From assembly GCA_947500035.1 (NCBI GenBank), contig CANMQP010000005.1, forward strand, positions 496,001 through 560,000: a DNA stretch of 64,000 nt, read 5' to 3'. The position numbers and the translations under genes were made by a program. The DNA comes from an uncultured Kiloniellaceae bacterium (GTDB lineage Bacteria > Pseudomonadota > Alphaproteobacteria > Kiloniellales > Kiloniellaceae). The notes beneath the pieces are model-generated. The model was not told the DNA's origin. It worked only from the letters and a program-made list of their open reading frames with translations, and did no database searches. Of the stretch, positions 44,738 through 55,103 are shown piece after piece; positions within the stretch are counted from its first letter, which is position 1; every line of letters starts with the position of its first letter.

Positions 44738-45493
44738 ATGTCATTGGAGATCCGGTCGCTGTCCGAAGGGGAGCGGCTTTTGATCCTGGACTGGCTGGAA
44801 CGGGAAGAGGCCGGGCCGGGCAAGGGATTTGCCGCTCAAAAAGACCTTCTTGCACGCGCGCAGGATGCCGGAGAGCTCTGGGGGCTCTTCGAAGACGCCG
44901 ATCCGGTCGCCTTTCTGGCAGGCGAATTGCGCAAGGGCGGGGTGTTGAGGGTTCGGGCCGATCGCCGGCGGCGGGGGTATGGCCGCAGGCTGGTCCGGCA
45001 CCGGATCGAGGCGCTGCGTGCCGACGACAGCTGCTGTCTGCTGGACATTGCGTGCGACCCGGCGGAATCCATTCCCTTTTGGCAGAAGATGGGGTTTACC
45101 CTTTACGGCGGGAGCTATGCTTTCAAGCGCCTGGAGCGGCGCTTTGACTTGCCCAAGGGCGCCGAACCCATCGCCGTCAGGATTCGAAGCTTTCCTGATT
45201 TCGTCCTGCGGACGGGAGAAGTGGTGGATCCGCTCGATGAGTTCCGGCCAGATGCGGTGATTCTGCCCGACGGCAACATCCAACTGGCGGAACGGGTGAT
45301 CTTTTTCGCCGGGCCGCTGAACCGGCGCTACGATCTTGTGGTCAAGATCGAGGCCGGCGGGCGGGAGCGGCTGTTCGACCGGGTGACAAGCGACGCCGCC
45401 TACGCGGTGGGGGTCAGCGAGGACGAACATGCGAACCACTTCCTGGAGCGGATCAACGACCCGCCCTTGGCCGTGGTTCCCTCCCGGCGCTGA
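44738..45493 (+). CDS. GNAT-like N-acetyltransferase with extra C-terminal domain
   Basis: Protein of 251 residues from ATG 44738, which has GGAGGGAGG just before it; the longer frame to 44696 was rejected. Residues about 1-125 form a GNAT domain, with VRADRRRRGYGRRLVRHRIEAL as the acetyl-CoA motif and DPAESIPFWQKMGFTLYGGSYAFKRL at its end. The C-terminal 120 residues (VRIRSFPDFVLRTGEVVDPLDEF onward) have no recognised family. Likely co-transcribed with the hydrolase. Confidence 0.72.
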   Translation: MSLEIRSLSEGERLLILDWLEREEAGPGKGFAAQKDLLARAQDAGELWGLFEDADPVAFLAGELRKGGVLRVRADRRRRGYGRRLVRHRIEALRADDSCCLLDIACDPAESIPFWQKMGFTLYGGSYAFKRLERRFDLPKGAEPIAVRIRSFPDFVLRTGEVVDPLDEFRPDAVILPDGNIQLAERVIFFAGPLNRRYDLVVKIEAGGRERLFDRVTSDAAYAVGVSEDEHANHFLERINDPPLAVVPSRR

Positions 45494-45524
45494 CGCCGCC
45501 TGTTCAAGACCACGGCAAGCCGGG

Positions 45525-45748
45525 CTGTAACCTTTCAGATCAGGCCATCTGTGACGTTACAGAAGCGCCGACCTGGAACGTTACGGCATGGAGGTGGTGT
45601 GACGTTGCAAATTTAGAAAATCGGCTGATTTACCGTCCTTTGAAACGATACGAAAGATCAGAATCGGAACGTTACAGATGACCGAATTGATATCGTTACA
45701 GGTCAACTGGTTCGTATCGATACAGAAAAGAAGGCTGTAACGTTTCGA
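45525..45748. repeat. array B: nine 14-bp palindrome copies at 24-bp spacing
   Basis: Copies start at 45525, 45549, 45573, 45597, 45640, 45664, 45688, 45712 and 45735. Steps are 24, 24, 24, 43, 24, 24, 24 and 23. Best copies are CTGTGACGTTACAG (45549), TCGTATCGATACAG (45712) and CTGTAACCTTTCAG (45525). Consensus is the palindrome CTGTAWCGWTACAG. The array lies between the stop codons of two convergent genes; no gene is supported in 45494-45872. Confidence 0.88.
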
Positions 45749-45872
45749 CGCCCGCAAACTGCCGCTATGATCGGCCACAATCGGCCATAAGAGGCGGAAA
45801 GGCAAAAAGACTGAAAGGTTGCAGTTCCGCTCTCGGCTCATCGCAACAGCGGGCTTGCGCCCTTAGACTTCA

Positions 45873-46517
45873 TCAGCCAGCCGGTTCGACGCAGGCGTAT
45901 TCCCGCTGGTTGTTGCTCTCGCCCGCGCCCTCTTTGATGTCATTGCCTGTATCGATCTTCATCTTGAATTTTGCTTCTCCCTTTTTCCAGGCGCCCTTTG
46001 AGAGCGGGAACTTTACGGTGCCCACAGCGCCGGGCGCGAGCGGACCGAGCGGCTTGTTAATGGTCGAAGTGGTGGTTGGGCTCGTGCGCATCGTAACGCT
46101 GACAAAGCTGTTCGGAACCGGCTTGACACCCTTGTTCCGGACGCCGACGACCACTTCGCTGGCGAGCGCCGTGCTGCCTTGTTTGCCGCAGTAACCGGTC
46201 TTGGGGGCACCGGGAAGCGGACCACTTGGATAAGGCATATGGAAGACCAGATCCGGAAGAATTTCGATCACTGAGTACCCTGGGACTTTGGTGCTGTTAT
46301 GATCTTCGCGCGGACCGGGCTTGGTTGGTTTACCGGGATTACCGGGCCTGCTTGGCCTCTGGGGTTGAGCGGAGCTACCACCCTGAGAGCCTACGTTCAC
46401 GTGCGGCTTGGTGCGTTCGAATGTTTCTTTCGCCGCCTCTGCGGGAATGGAATGCGTCATTGCAGCGACCGAAACCGCCGCAGCAGAAATTAGGCATAAA
46501 GGCTTGATTTTGAACAT
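45873..46517 (-). CDS. exported CARDB-domain protein
   Basis: The 214-residue precursor has a signal peptide (KPLCLISAAAVSVAAMTHSIPAEA) and a Pro/Gly/Ser linker (PQRPSRPGNPGKPTKPGPRED), then a CARDB-like beta domain: VVVGVRNKGVKPVPNSFVSV, LAPGAVGTVKFPL, and KMKIDTGNDIKEGAGESNNQREYACV. ATG 46517 was chosen over the longer frame to 46595, which lacks a signal peptide at its start. CARDB domains mediate adhesion or binding at the cell surface. It is flanked by array B at its 3' end and array C upstream. Confidence 0.75.
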   Translation of the reverse strand: MFKIKPLCLISAAAVSVAAMTHSIPAEAAKETFERTKPHVNVGSQGGSSAQPQRPSRPGNPGKPTKPGPREDHNSTKVPGYSVIEILPDLVFHMPYPSGPLPGAPKTGYCGKQGSTALASEVVVGVRNKGVKPVPNSFVSVTMRTSPTTTSTINKPLGPLAPGAVGTVKFPLSKGAWKKGEAKFKMKIDTGNDIKEGAGESNNQREYACVEPAG

Positions 46518-46708
46518 ATGAATCGACCTTTCTCTATCCGCTCCGTGGCTTGGCGGCAGGCTTAATTGACGAGCGGCTCTCACACAGAAGACCACCCTGT
46601 CTCATTGCTTCAGACGGTCTTCTTCAGAGAAAGGTTCAAAAGAAACGCCGAACACGGCAGAATGGAGAGAGATGTGACGCTGCGACGGCTCTGGACGCAG
46701 CCCAGATT

Positions 46709-46790
46709 CTGTATCGTTACAGTGTTCTACCTGCTGATAAAAAGCCGCTGCTGTATCGTTACACTGCAACGATACACTGTAACGATACAG
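46709..46790. repeat. array C: four 14-bp palindrome copies
   Basis: CTGTATCGTTACAG (46709), CTGTATCGTTACAC (46751), CTGCAACGATACAC (46764) and CTGTAACGATACAG (46777). Steps are 42, 13 and 13, so the last three share end bases. It lies between the divergent CARDB and ppk2 genes, with the last copy 37 nt before the ppk2 start. Otherwise the 310-nt gap 46518-46827 holds no supported gene. Confidence 0.85.
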
Positions 46791-46827
46791 ATTCAGCCTC
46801 GACGAACGCTTACAGATCGGTCGATTG

Positions 46828-47631
46828 ATGTCGAAAAACGGAAAGCACCACAAGGCAAAGCGCCTCGCAAAGATCGAAATGCATCACGAACTGGGACGCG
46901 ACGCTTACGAGGCGCGTCTGGAGAAGCTGCAAACCAAGTTGCGGCGGATCCAACAGGCTTATCTGCACAGTGGCGATAGCGCGGTGATTGCCTTTGAGGG
47001 CTGGGATGCGGCGGGCAAGGGCGGGACGATCCGGCGCATGTCCGCGGTGCTCGATCCGCGGGGCTTCAAGGTCTGGCCGATCGCCGCCCCCAAGCCCCAT
47101 GATCTGGAGCGGCATTATCTCTCTCGCTTTTGGGAACGGCTGCCGGCGCGCGGCGGCCTGGCGGTTTTCGACCGGACCTGGTACGGCCGGGTCCTGGTGG
47201 AACGGGTCGAGGGCTTCGCGGCTCACAGGGAATGGAAGCGGGCCTATGATGAGATCAATGACTTCGAGCGCCTGATGATCGATAACGGCACACGCCTCGT
47301 GAAGCTCTTCATGCACATCACGCCCGATGTGCAGTTGAAACGTTTCGAGGCGCGTCTGCAGGATCCGATGAAGCGCTGGAAGCTCAGTATCGAGGATTTT
47401 CGCAACCGGGAAAGCCGTCCGGCCTACGAAAAGGCCATCGATCAGATGTTCGAACGGACCTCGACCGACCGGGCGCCCTGGTACGTGATCCCGGCAAACG
47501 ATAAGAAATATGCCCGGATCTCGGCCATGGAGATCATATCCGATCACCTCGCCAAGGGTGTCGACCTCAGGCCGCGCCCGCTGGATGACAGGGTCCGGGA
47601 AGAGGCGGAGCGAATCTTCGGGCTTTACTGA
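46828..47631 (+). CDS. ppk2: polyphosphate kinase 2 family protein
   Basis: Uses polyphosphate to phosphorylate nucleotides (class by sequence: PPK2). The 267-residue protein has the Walker A motif GWDAAGKGG (residues 58-66), Walker B and lid region AVFDRTWYGRVLVERVEGF, and YVIPANDKKYARISAMEII. The basic N-terminus (SKNGKHHKAKRLAK) is family-like. ATG 46828 is preceded by a TTG that could start one codon earlier. Array C lies just upstream, so its promoter is probably within or beside those palindromes. Confidence 0.92.
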   Translation: MSKNGKHHKAKRLAKIEMHHELGRDAYEARLEKLQTKLRRIQQAYLHSGDSAVIAFEGWDAAGKGGTIRRMSAVLDPRGFKVWPIAAPKPHDLERHYLSRFWERLPARGGLAVFDRTWYGRVLVERVEGFAAHREWKRAYDEINDFERLMIDNGTRLVKLFMHITPDVQLKRFEARLQDPMKRWKLSIEDFRNRESRPAYEKAIDQMFERTSTDRAPWYVIPANDKKYARISAMEIISDHLAKGVDLRPRPLDDRVREEAERIFGLY

Positions 47632-47679
47632 TGGCCGTGGCGCTCGGGATCTACGGCGGCTTCTAACCCCTCGTGCGAG

Positions 47680-48072
47680 CTAGTCCTCGCGGCGGTCCGG
47701 GGCATCACGATCGCGCTCGTAGCACCGTTTTATTGGAAAGGGCGGCAACCAGGACTCGCGGCGGATTGTCCAGCTTTCGTAGGTCGGCATCAGCTGATCC
47801 GGGGCATCTAGAGATCCCAGGTTCACTTCGATTTCATCGTCGCTGCGCGCGAAAACCGGCGAACCGCAATGAGGACAGAACGTGCGTCCCTTGTAGGCAC
47901 GGGTTTCGCCGGTGATTGTCACGGCATCCTCAGGGAAAATCGCGGAGGTCTGAAAGAGGGCGCCGCTATGCTTGCGGCAGTCCATGCAGTGACAAAGACC
48001 CACCCGATAGGGCAGTCCCGACGCCTCAATCCGGACCTTGCCGCAATGGCAACCGCCGGTGAATCGCTCCAT
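47680..48072 (-). CDS. GFA/CENP-V family protein (Mss4-like zinc fold)
   Basis: The 130-residue protein shows the GFA pattern: GGCHCGKVRIEASG, LCHCMDCRKHSGAL and FCPHCGSPVFAR, which supply the Cys zinc ligands, and NLGSLDAPDQLMPTYESW. Named after glutathione-dependent formaldehyde-activating enzyme, but the family is diverse and the substrate is unknown. It lies 69 nt downstream of trpE on the same strand and may be read through from the trpE transcript. First gene of the accessory block on this side. Confidence 0.88.
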   Translation of the reverse strand: MERFTGGCHCGKVRIEASGLPYRVGLCHCMDCRKHSGALFQTSAIFPEDAVTITGETRAYKGRTFCPHCGSPVFARSDDEIEVNLGSLDAPDQLMPTYESWTIRRESWLPPFPIKRCYERDRDAPDRRED

Positions 48073-48117
48073 GCCTCGCCTCCTAACGCAATCGTCCGCG
48101 ATCTGCCTGGAAATCAG

Positions 48118-48159
48118 ATATTCGGCGTCAGCTGTTCGGCGTCAGATGTTCGACTTCTG
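48118..48159. repeat. 14-bp tandem repeat at the trpE 3' end
   Basis: Near-repeats ATTCGGCGTCAGCT, GTTCGGCGTCAGAT and GTTCGACTTCTGAG follow one another. The third copy covers the end of trpE, so the gene's final codons may have been duplicated into the spacer. It sits where trpE adjoins the accessory block. Confidence 0.6.
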
Positions 48160-49668
48160 AGAGGCGAACCTGACCGCTTCCTCGGCCGCGCGCACCAGGG
48201 CGCGGGCTTTGTTGCGGCACTCCTGATACTCGCCTTCGGGAAGACTGTCTGCAACCACGCCGCCACCGGCCTGGATGTAAATCTTGCCGTCCTTGAGTAC
48301 GGCGGTGCGCAGGGCGATACAGGTGTCCATGGTTCCGGTCGCGCCGAAATAGCCCACGGCCCCGGCATAGATCCCGCGCCGGTCCGGCTCCAGTTCGTCG
48401 ATGATTTCCATGGCGCGGACCTTGGGAGCGCCTGAGACCGTGCCTGCCGGAAAGCCGGCGTAGAGCGCCTGCATGGCGTCGTATTTCTCATCCAGTTCGC
48501 CGTCCACGTTGGACACGATGTGCATGACGTGGCTGTAGAGCTCGACCAGCATCTTCTCGGTGACCTTGACCGAGCCGACCTTGGCGACCCGTCCCACATC
48601 GTTGCGGCCCAGATCCAGTAGCATCAGGTGCTCGGCCAGTTCCTTGGGATCCGACAGCAGGTCCGCCGCCAGTTCCTTGTCTTCCTGAGGCGTGGCGCCG
48701 CGCTTGCGGGTTCCCGCGATCGGGCGGATCGTGACCTTGCCGTCGCGCAGGCGCACCAGGATCTCCGGACTGGAGCCGACAATCGAGAATTCGCCCAGGT
48801 TGAGATAGAAGAGGAAAGGCGAGGGGTTGATGCGGCGCAGCGCCCGGTAAAAGGCGAAGGGCGGCAGCTCAAAGGGGATCGAAAAGCGCTGGGACAGCAC
48901 CACCTGGAAGGCATCGCCGGCCAGGATGTACTCCTTGGCCTTCTCGACCATGGTGTGGAACTCGGCCTGGGTGACGTTGGAATCCGGCTCGGGCAGGACC
49001 GTATCACCCATATAGACGTCGCGGCCGCGCGGCACCGGTTGCTCGAAGTCGCTGACCACAGCCGCGAGCCGGGAATAAGCCGCCTCGTAGGCGTCGCGGG
49101 TGGATACCTCCTGGCCGGGCCAGACCGGAGTCACCACCGTCACCTGATCCTCGACCCGGTCGAAGATCGCAATCACGGTCGGGCGGATGAACATGCCGTC
49201 CGGGACCCCGAGGAAATCCGGATTCTGGTCCGGCAGATGCTCCATCAGGCGCACGGTTTCGTAACCCAGATAGCCGATGACCGCGGAGGCCATGGGCGGT
49301 AATCCCTGGGGCAGATCGATCCGGCTTTCCGCGATCAGGCCGCGCAGGCTGTCGAGCGCGTCGCCCTCAAGCGGCGTGAAACTCTCGAGATCCTGCAGGG
49401 CATTCCGGTTGATTTCGGACTGATTGCTCCGGCAGCGCCAGATCACGTCGGGTTTGAAGCCGAGAAAGGAGTAGCGGCCGATATTGGTGCCGCCCTCGAC
49501 CGATTCGAAGAGCACGGAGTTGGGCTGGCCCTCTGCAAGCTTCAGAAAGGCGGAAACCGGCGTCTCCAGATCGGCGATCAGGGTCGTCCATACAACCTGG
49601 GCTTTCCCGCTCTCGTAAAGTCCGGCAAAGCCGTCGTAGTCCAACCCCGTTGGATCCTGTGTACCCAT
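48142..49668 (-). CDS. trpE: anthranilate synthase component I
   Basis: Makes anthranilate from chorismate and ammonia. The 508-residue protein has the N-terminal tryptophan-binding region (SVLFESVEGGTNIGRYSFLG) and the catalytic core with IRPIAGTRKRGATPQEDKEL, LLDLGRNDVGRVAKVGSVKV, GFPAGTVSGAPKVRAMEIIDELEPDRRG and YAGAVGYFG. Start ATG 49668 lies 20 nt after the PpiD-like gene. Its partner trpG is 20.5 kb away on the same strand, so the two subunits are made from different transcripts here. Confidence 0.97.
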   Translation of the reverse strand: MGTQDPTGLDYDGFAGLYESGKAQVVWTTLIADLETPVSAFLKLAEGQPNSVLFESVEGGTNIGRYSFLGFKPDVIWRCRSNQSEINRNALQDLESFTPLEGDALDSLRGLIAESRIDLPQGLPPMASAVIGYLGYETVRLMEHLPDQNPDFLGVPDGMFIRPTVIAIFDRVEDQVTVVTPVWPGQEVSTRDAYEAAYSRLAAVVSDFEQPVPRGRDVYMGDTVLPEPDSNVTQAEFHTMVEKAKEYILAGDAFQVVLSQRFSIPFELPPFAFYRALRRINPSPFLFYLNLGEFSIVGSSPEILVRLRDGKVTIRPIAGTRKRGATPQEDKELAADLLSDPKELAEHLMLLDLGRNDVGRVAKVGSVKVTEKMLVELYSHVMHIVSNVDGELDEKYDAMQALYAGFPAGTVSGAPKVRAMEIIDELEPDRRGIYAGAVGYFGATGTMDTCIALRTAVLKDGKIYIQAGGGVVADSLPEGEYQECRNKARALVRAAEEAVRFASQKSNI

Positions 49669-49688
49669 AGCCTTAGATACCCGTAGCC

Positions 49689-51593
49689 CTAAAACTGAGA
49701 CAGGACGGTGTCGAGGTTCTGATGATTGATTTCGACTCTGTAAGATTCGTTCAGGGTGTCGGTAAACTGAGTCACCAAATCACCCTGAATCCGATTTACC
49801 AGATTCGACTGAAGCGCCGCGATCGCGGTATCTGCTTCCGCGTCGGGCGCCGCGGTAATGGTGGAGAGACGCGCGACCATGATGCCCTCGGCATCCTCCA
49901 CCACATCAGCCTTGCCTTCTTCCAGCTCGAAAAGCTTGCTGGGCAGATCGAGCGGAATTCCGGGCGTCGGCGTCGTGTTGAAGCGCCGCATTGCAGGCGT
50001 GGCCGTCGGTGTCAGTCCGGCCTCCTGCGCCAGAGCCGCAAAGTCTCCGCCGTTGTTCACGGCCTCGACCAGCACCTGCGCTTTTTCCGTCAAAAGACGA
50101 GCGCGCTCGGCAGCTTCCCAGCCGGCGACCACGTCCGCGCGTACTTCATCCAGCGGTTTGGCGGCGGCGGGAATGTCCTCGTGAACCTGGACAACGAAGT
50201 ACCCGCCCTGTGCGGTTTCCGTAAGCAGGCTCTCGTCGCCGATTTCGGTGGAAAAGGCGGTGTTGATGAAGGTTCTGTCATCCGGCAGGGCTTCGATCTT
50301 CTCGCCGTTCTCGTCGCTGCCGCTGCGGTCGACCCGATCGAAGCGGTCGATCTTCAGGCCGAGAGACGACGCCGCTTCTTCCAGGGTCGCACCGCCCGCC
50401 ATGGTATCGTCGAGCGCGTTCGCCAGTTCGATGGCGGTGTCGGTTGCGAGGGTCAGCTGCAAGGTCGCGCGCAGATCTTCGACGACCTCCTCAAAAGGTG
50501 AGACGCTGCCTTCCTGGATCTCGGAGACTTGAGCCAGATGCCATCCGAGCGGACTTTCCACGGCTTCCGAAACGCCGCCTTCTTCAGCCGTGAAGGCGCC
50601 TTCAGCCAGCGCTGGAAGCTGGCCTGCCAGTTCGGCGCGGGAAATCAGGCCCAGGGATACGGGCGCTCCCACACCGGCTTCCGCCGCCACCGCGGCAAAG
50701 TCGCGGCCTTCACGAATTTTGGCCAGAGCGTCATTGGCGGCTTCCTGATTGGGAAAAAGCACTTGGGAGACATTCCGGCGTTCCGGGATCGAGTAAGCGT
50801 CAATCCGCAGCTCGTATTCCTCGCGCAGTCTTTCGTCGGAGACGGCGACTTCATCGGTGAGGGCGGCCGGGTCGATCTGGAGCACGCTCAGGCTGCGGAA
50901 TGCGGGCGCCAGAAAGTCGCCGCTGTTCTGATCGTAGTAGGTCCGGACCTGTTCGTCTGTCGGTGCGGGTAAATCGGTGATGCTGTCGTTGCGGAAGACG
51001 ACCGTGTCCGCCGTGCGTGTTTCCGCGCTGTAGCGATAGAGCGCCTCCGCCATGGCGCGCGGCATGGTCACCGCGCCGGAAATCGCATTGACGACCTGCT
51101 GGCGCTGGATATCGCCGGTCAAACCCAGCAGAAAGGCCTCTTCGCTCAAACCACTGTTTAACAGGGCATTTTGAAAGGCAAAGCTGTCGAACCGTCCAGT
51201 CGCCTGATCCTGGAAAGCAGGTAGAGACCTGATTTGCTGCAAGAGCTGATCGGTGGTCACCACAAGACCGAGGTCGTCGGCGTGCTGTTCAAAGAGGGCG
51301 CGGGTGGTGAGGCGGTCCATGACCTGCTGCACGACACCGAAGGCCTGTGCCTGCTCGATGTCCAGGCGTCCGCCGAACTGAGGTGCCAGCCGGGCCAGCT
51401 CCTGCCGGAGATTTCGGCTGAATTCCTGCTGGCCGATCGAGACCTTGCCGACCTGCGCCACCGAAGCGCTATGCTGCGGGCCCTGAAAAATATCGCCGAT
51501 GCCCCAGACGCCGAAACTCAGGATCAGCAGCGCAAAAAGGCAAAAGGTGACGAACTTTTTGATTGGGTTAATTTTCTTGTCGGCCAAGGCCAT
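49689..51593 (-). CDS. PpiD-like membrane-anchored peptidyl-prolyl isomerase
   Basis: Periplasmic foldase of the SurA_N/parvulin type, 634 residues from ATG 51593. It has an N-terminal membrane anchor (FVTFCLFALLILSFGVWGIGDIF), a SurA_N-like domain (FQGPQHSASVAQVGKVSIGQQEFSRNL), a parvulin domain near residues 265-360 (VSQVLFPNQEAANDALAKIREGRDFAAVA...SLGLISRAEL), and a second weaker domain. Several bases of frame upstream (to 51665) have no family similarity. Precedes trpE on the - strand, a common alphaproteobacterial order, and is divergent from tpiA. Confidence 0.9.
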   Translation of the reverse strand: MALADKKINPIKKFVTFCLFALLILSFGVWGIGDIFQGPQHSASVAQVGKVSIGQQEFSRNLRQELARLAPQFGGRLDIEQAQAFGVVQQVMDRLTTRALFEQHADDLGLVVTTDQLLQQIRSLPAFQDQATGRFDSFAFQNALLNSGLSEEAFLLGLTGDIQRQQVVNAISGAVTMPRAMAEALYRYSAETRTADTVVFRNDSITDLPAPTDEQVRTYYDQNSGDFLAPAFRSLSVLQIDPAALTDEVAVSDERLREEYELRIDAYSIPERRNVSQVLFPNQEAANDALAKIREGRDFAAVAAEAGVGAPVSLGLISRAELAGQLPALAEGAFTAEEGGVSEAVESPLGWHLAQVSEIQEGSVSPFEEVVEDLRATLQLTLATDTAIELANALDDTMAGGATLEEAASSLGLKIDRFDRVDRSGSDENGEKIEALPDDRTFINTAFSTEIGDESLLTETAQGGYFVVQVHEDIPAAAKPLDEVRADVVAGWEAAERARLLTEKAQVLVEAVNNGGDFAALAQEAGLTPTATPAMRRFNTTPTPGIPLDLPSKLFELEEGKADVVEDAEGIMVARLSTITAAPDAEADTAIAALQSNLVNRIQGDLVTQFTDTLNESYRVEINHQNLDTVLSQF

Positions 51594-51845
51594 GGCTAAT
51601 CCCTGTTTACGGCAGTGGGTGTCCGGCGTCTGATCCGCGATGCATCCGCAGGCTCGTACCAGCAAATAAAGTGCGCGGCATATTAGGTACCGCCAGGGGT
51701 GCGGGCAATACGCAATTGCGTGTAAACACAGCCGGGTCCAGGCCTGGAGAGTTGGATTGGCACGGCCGCCATGCTAGGTAATCGCGAAACACGCCAGAAT
51801 TCGGCTGTTTAAGTTCAAACTACCCCTCATATGGAGAGATTGGTC

Positions 51846-52607
51846 ATGCGGCGCAAGTTGATTGCCGGGAACTGGAAAATGAATGGTTTGCGCGCCGGTG
51901 GGATCGCTCTGGCGGGCGACCTGGCGGGAAAATGTAAGGCCGAGGCGCCAAATTGCGATTTCCTGGTTTGCCCACCCGCTCACCTGCTGATCAGCGTTGC
52001 CGAAGCCATCGCGGGCAGCGGCGTTGCGCTCGGCGGTCAGGATTGCCACACCGCGGTGTCCGGGGCGCACACGGGTGATCTGAGCGCCGAAATGCTGGCC
52101 GACGCCGGTTGCGGCTTTGTTATCCTGGGCCACTCGGAACGCCGTGCCGATCATGGTGAAAGCAGCAGCCTCGTGCGGTCGAAGGCCGCCGCGGCCAAGC
52201 GGGCCGGTCTGACGGCCATTGTCTGTGTCGGGGAAACCGCCGACGAGCGCAAGGCGGGCAGGGCGCTTGAGGTGATCGAAAGCCAGGTTCGTGAGTCCCT
52301 GCCCGAAACTGCGCCTGAAGCGGCAGAGGCGTCGCTGGTAGTGGCTTATGAGCCGGTCTGGGCGATCGGAACCGGTCTGACCGCGACTCCGTCGGATGTT
52401 GCGGAGGTCCATGGCCATATCCGGAAGCTGCTGATCGAGCTCTATGGTAACGATACAGGCAGCGCGATTCGCATCCTTTACGGCGGGTCGGTAAAACCTG
52501 GAAATGCGGCGGAATTGATGGCTGTCGGGGACGTGGACGGCGCGCTGGTCGGCGGTGCCAGCCTCAAGCTGGAGGATTTTTGGGCGATCGGGCGCAGTTG
52601 CCCCTAG
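51846..52607 (+). CDS. tpiA: triosephosphate isomerase
   Basis: Interconverts DHAP and glyceraldehyde 3-phosphate. The 253-residue TIM barrel has AGNWKMNG (catalytic Lys), LGHSERR (catalytic His), [15 protein letters not shown] (catalytic Glu) and [16 protein letters not shown] 51846 follows TGGAGAG; the ATG at 51831 adds five unlike residues. Divergent from the PpiD-like gene, upstream of secG. Confidence 0.97.
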   Translation: MRRKLIAGNWKMNGLRAGGIALAGDLAGKCKAEAPNCDFLVCPPAHLLISVAEAIAGSGVALGGQDCHTAVSGAHTGDLSAEMLADAGCGFVILGHSERRADHGESSSLVRSKAAAAKRAGLTAIVCVGETADERKAGRALEVIESQVRESLPETAPEAAEASLVVAYEPVWAIGTGLTATPSDVAEVHGHIRKLLIELYGNDTGSAIRILYGGSVKPGNAAELMAVGDVDGALVGGASLKLEDFWAIGRSCP

Positions 52608-52856
52608 CCATCGGGCTCGCAAAGAGCTAAATACCCAGCGTTCCTGACCGGCTGGTGGCCGAGCTTCTGCGTGCCTCAAGCCTTGCTGGGATAAAAGATG
52701 TGTAGCGGCGCCCCAAGCGGCGCAGTCCTGCCAGGGAAACCGCAAGGGATTGTTTGGATCTCCTTGCCGCTTTGAAACGGCAGTTCTGCGTAGTTTTTTG
52801 ATGGGTGCATGCCGAGATATGGTCCGGAACGGACCGAATACTGAAAGACTGATTCG

Positions 52857-53210
52857 ATGGAAAATGTTTTTTTGGTGATCCATTTGCTGTTGGCGCTGGC
52901 GATGATCGGTGTCGTGCTCCTGCAAAAGAGTGAGGGCGGCGGCCTGGGAATTGGCGGTGGCGGCGGGTCCGGCGGAGGCTCCGGCGGCATGGGTGGATTT
53001 CTGAGCGGACGCGGATCGGCCAACCTACTGACCCGCACGACCGCGGTTCTCGCGGGCCTTTTCATGATCAGCAGCCTCGGCCTGACAATTCTCGGAAATC
53101 AGGGCCAAGAGCGCCGCTCGATTGTCGATGATCTCCGCTCGCAGCCGATCGCGCCGATTCAGGCACCGGTCGAGCCCTTGGCGCCGCCGGTACCGGCGCC
53201 GCAGAACTAA
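52857..53210 (+). CDS. secG: preprotein translocase subunit SecG
   Basis: Small SecYEG subunit, 117 residues with two membrane segments: FLVIHLLLALAMIGVVLLQ and TRTTAVLAGLFMISSLGLTIL. Between them is the Gly-rich cytoplasmic loop ending FLSGRGSANLLTR, typical of SecG. The C-terminal tail is Pro/Ala-rich. Lies 249 nt after tpiA; that gap has a small hairpin (GCGGCGCCCC) but no tRNA. Confidence 0.95.
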   Translation: MENVFLVIHLLLALAMIGVVLLQKSEGGGLGIGGGGGSGGGSGGMGGFLSGRGSANLLTRTTAVLAGLFMISSLGLTILGNQGQERRSIVDDLRSQPIAPIQAPVEPLAPPVPAPQN

Positions 53211-53345
53211 ACAGGACGCTGACCACACGCCTCCGCCCGGGGGCGCGTGACGGCAAGGAGGAGCCGGATCTGCGATCTAATCCGGCAAGGGTGTTTTTTC
53301 AGACGCCGTCGGGGTCGCCCGAACGGGACAGCGTTTTTTAAGTAA

Positions 53346-54995
<1,650 letters not shown>

Positions 54996-55103
54996 GCCCC
55001 GCTTAATGTAGGCGGCATTTGATATCGGCCCCGTGCGATGGCATCCGGCGTTGCCACTGTCTCACCCTGCAGCGCAGGATTAAAACCAGAGGAATTGCTC
55101 AGA

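Noticed and set aside
43132-44823. 563-codon open frame antisense to the S33 hydrolase
   Set aside because: Shadow of a clear gene; no signal, motif or ribosome site.
45581-45841. 86-codon open frame overlapping array B
   Set aside because: Its sequence is made by the repeat array and has no protein-like pattern or ribosome site.
42695-46790. Arrays A-C as CRISPR arrays
   Set aside because: Repeat units are 14 bp and degenerate, gaps about 10 bp, and no cas genes are nearby.
52445-52458. Array-like motif TGGTAACGATACAG inside tpiA
   Set aside because: Lies in conserved coding sequence (codons for YGNDTGS) and is a chance 12-of-14 match.
52608-52856. tRNA between tpiA and secG
   Set aside because: Checked because this gap holds a tRNA in some bacteria; no cloverleaf or CCA end seen.
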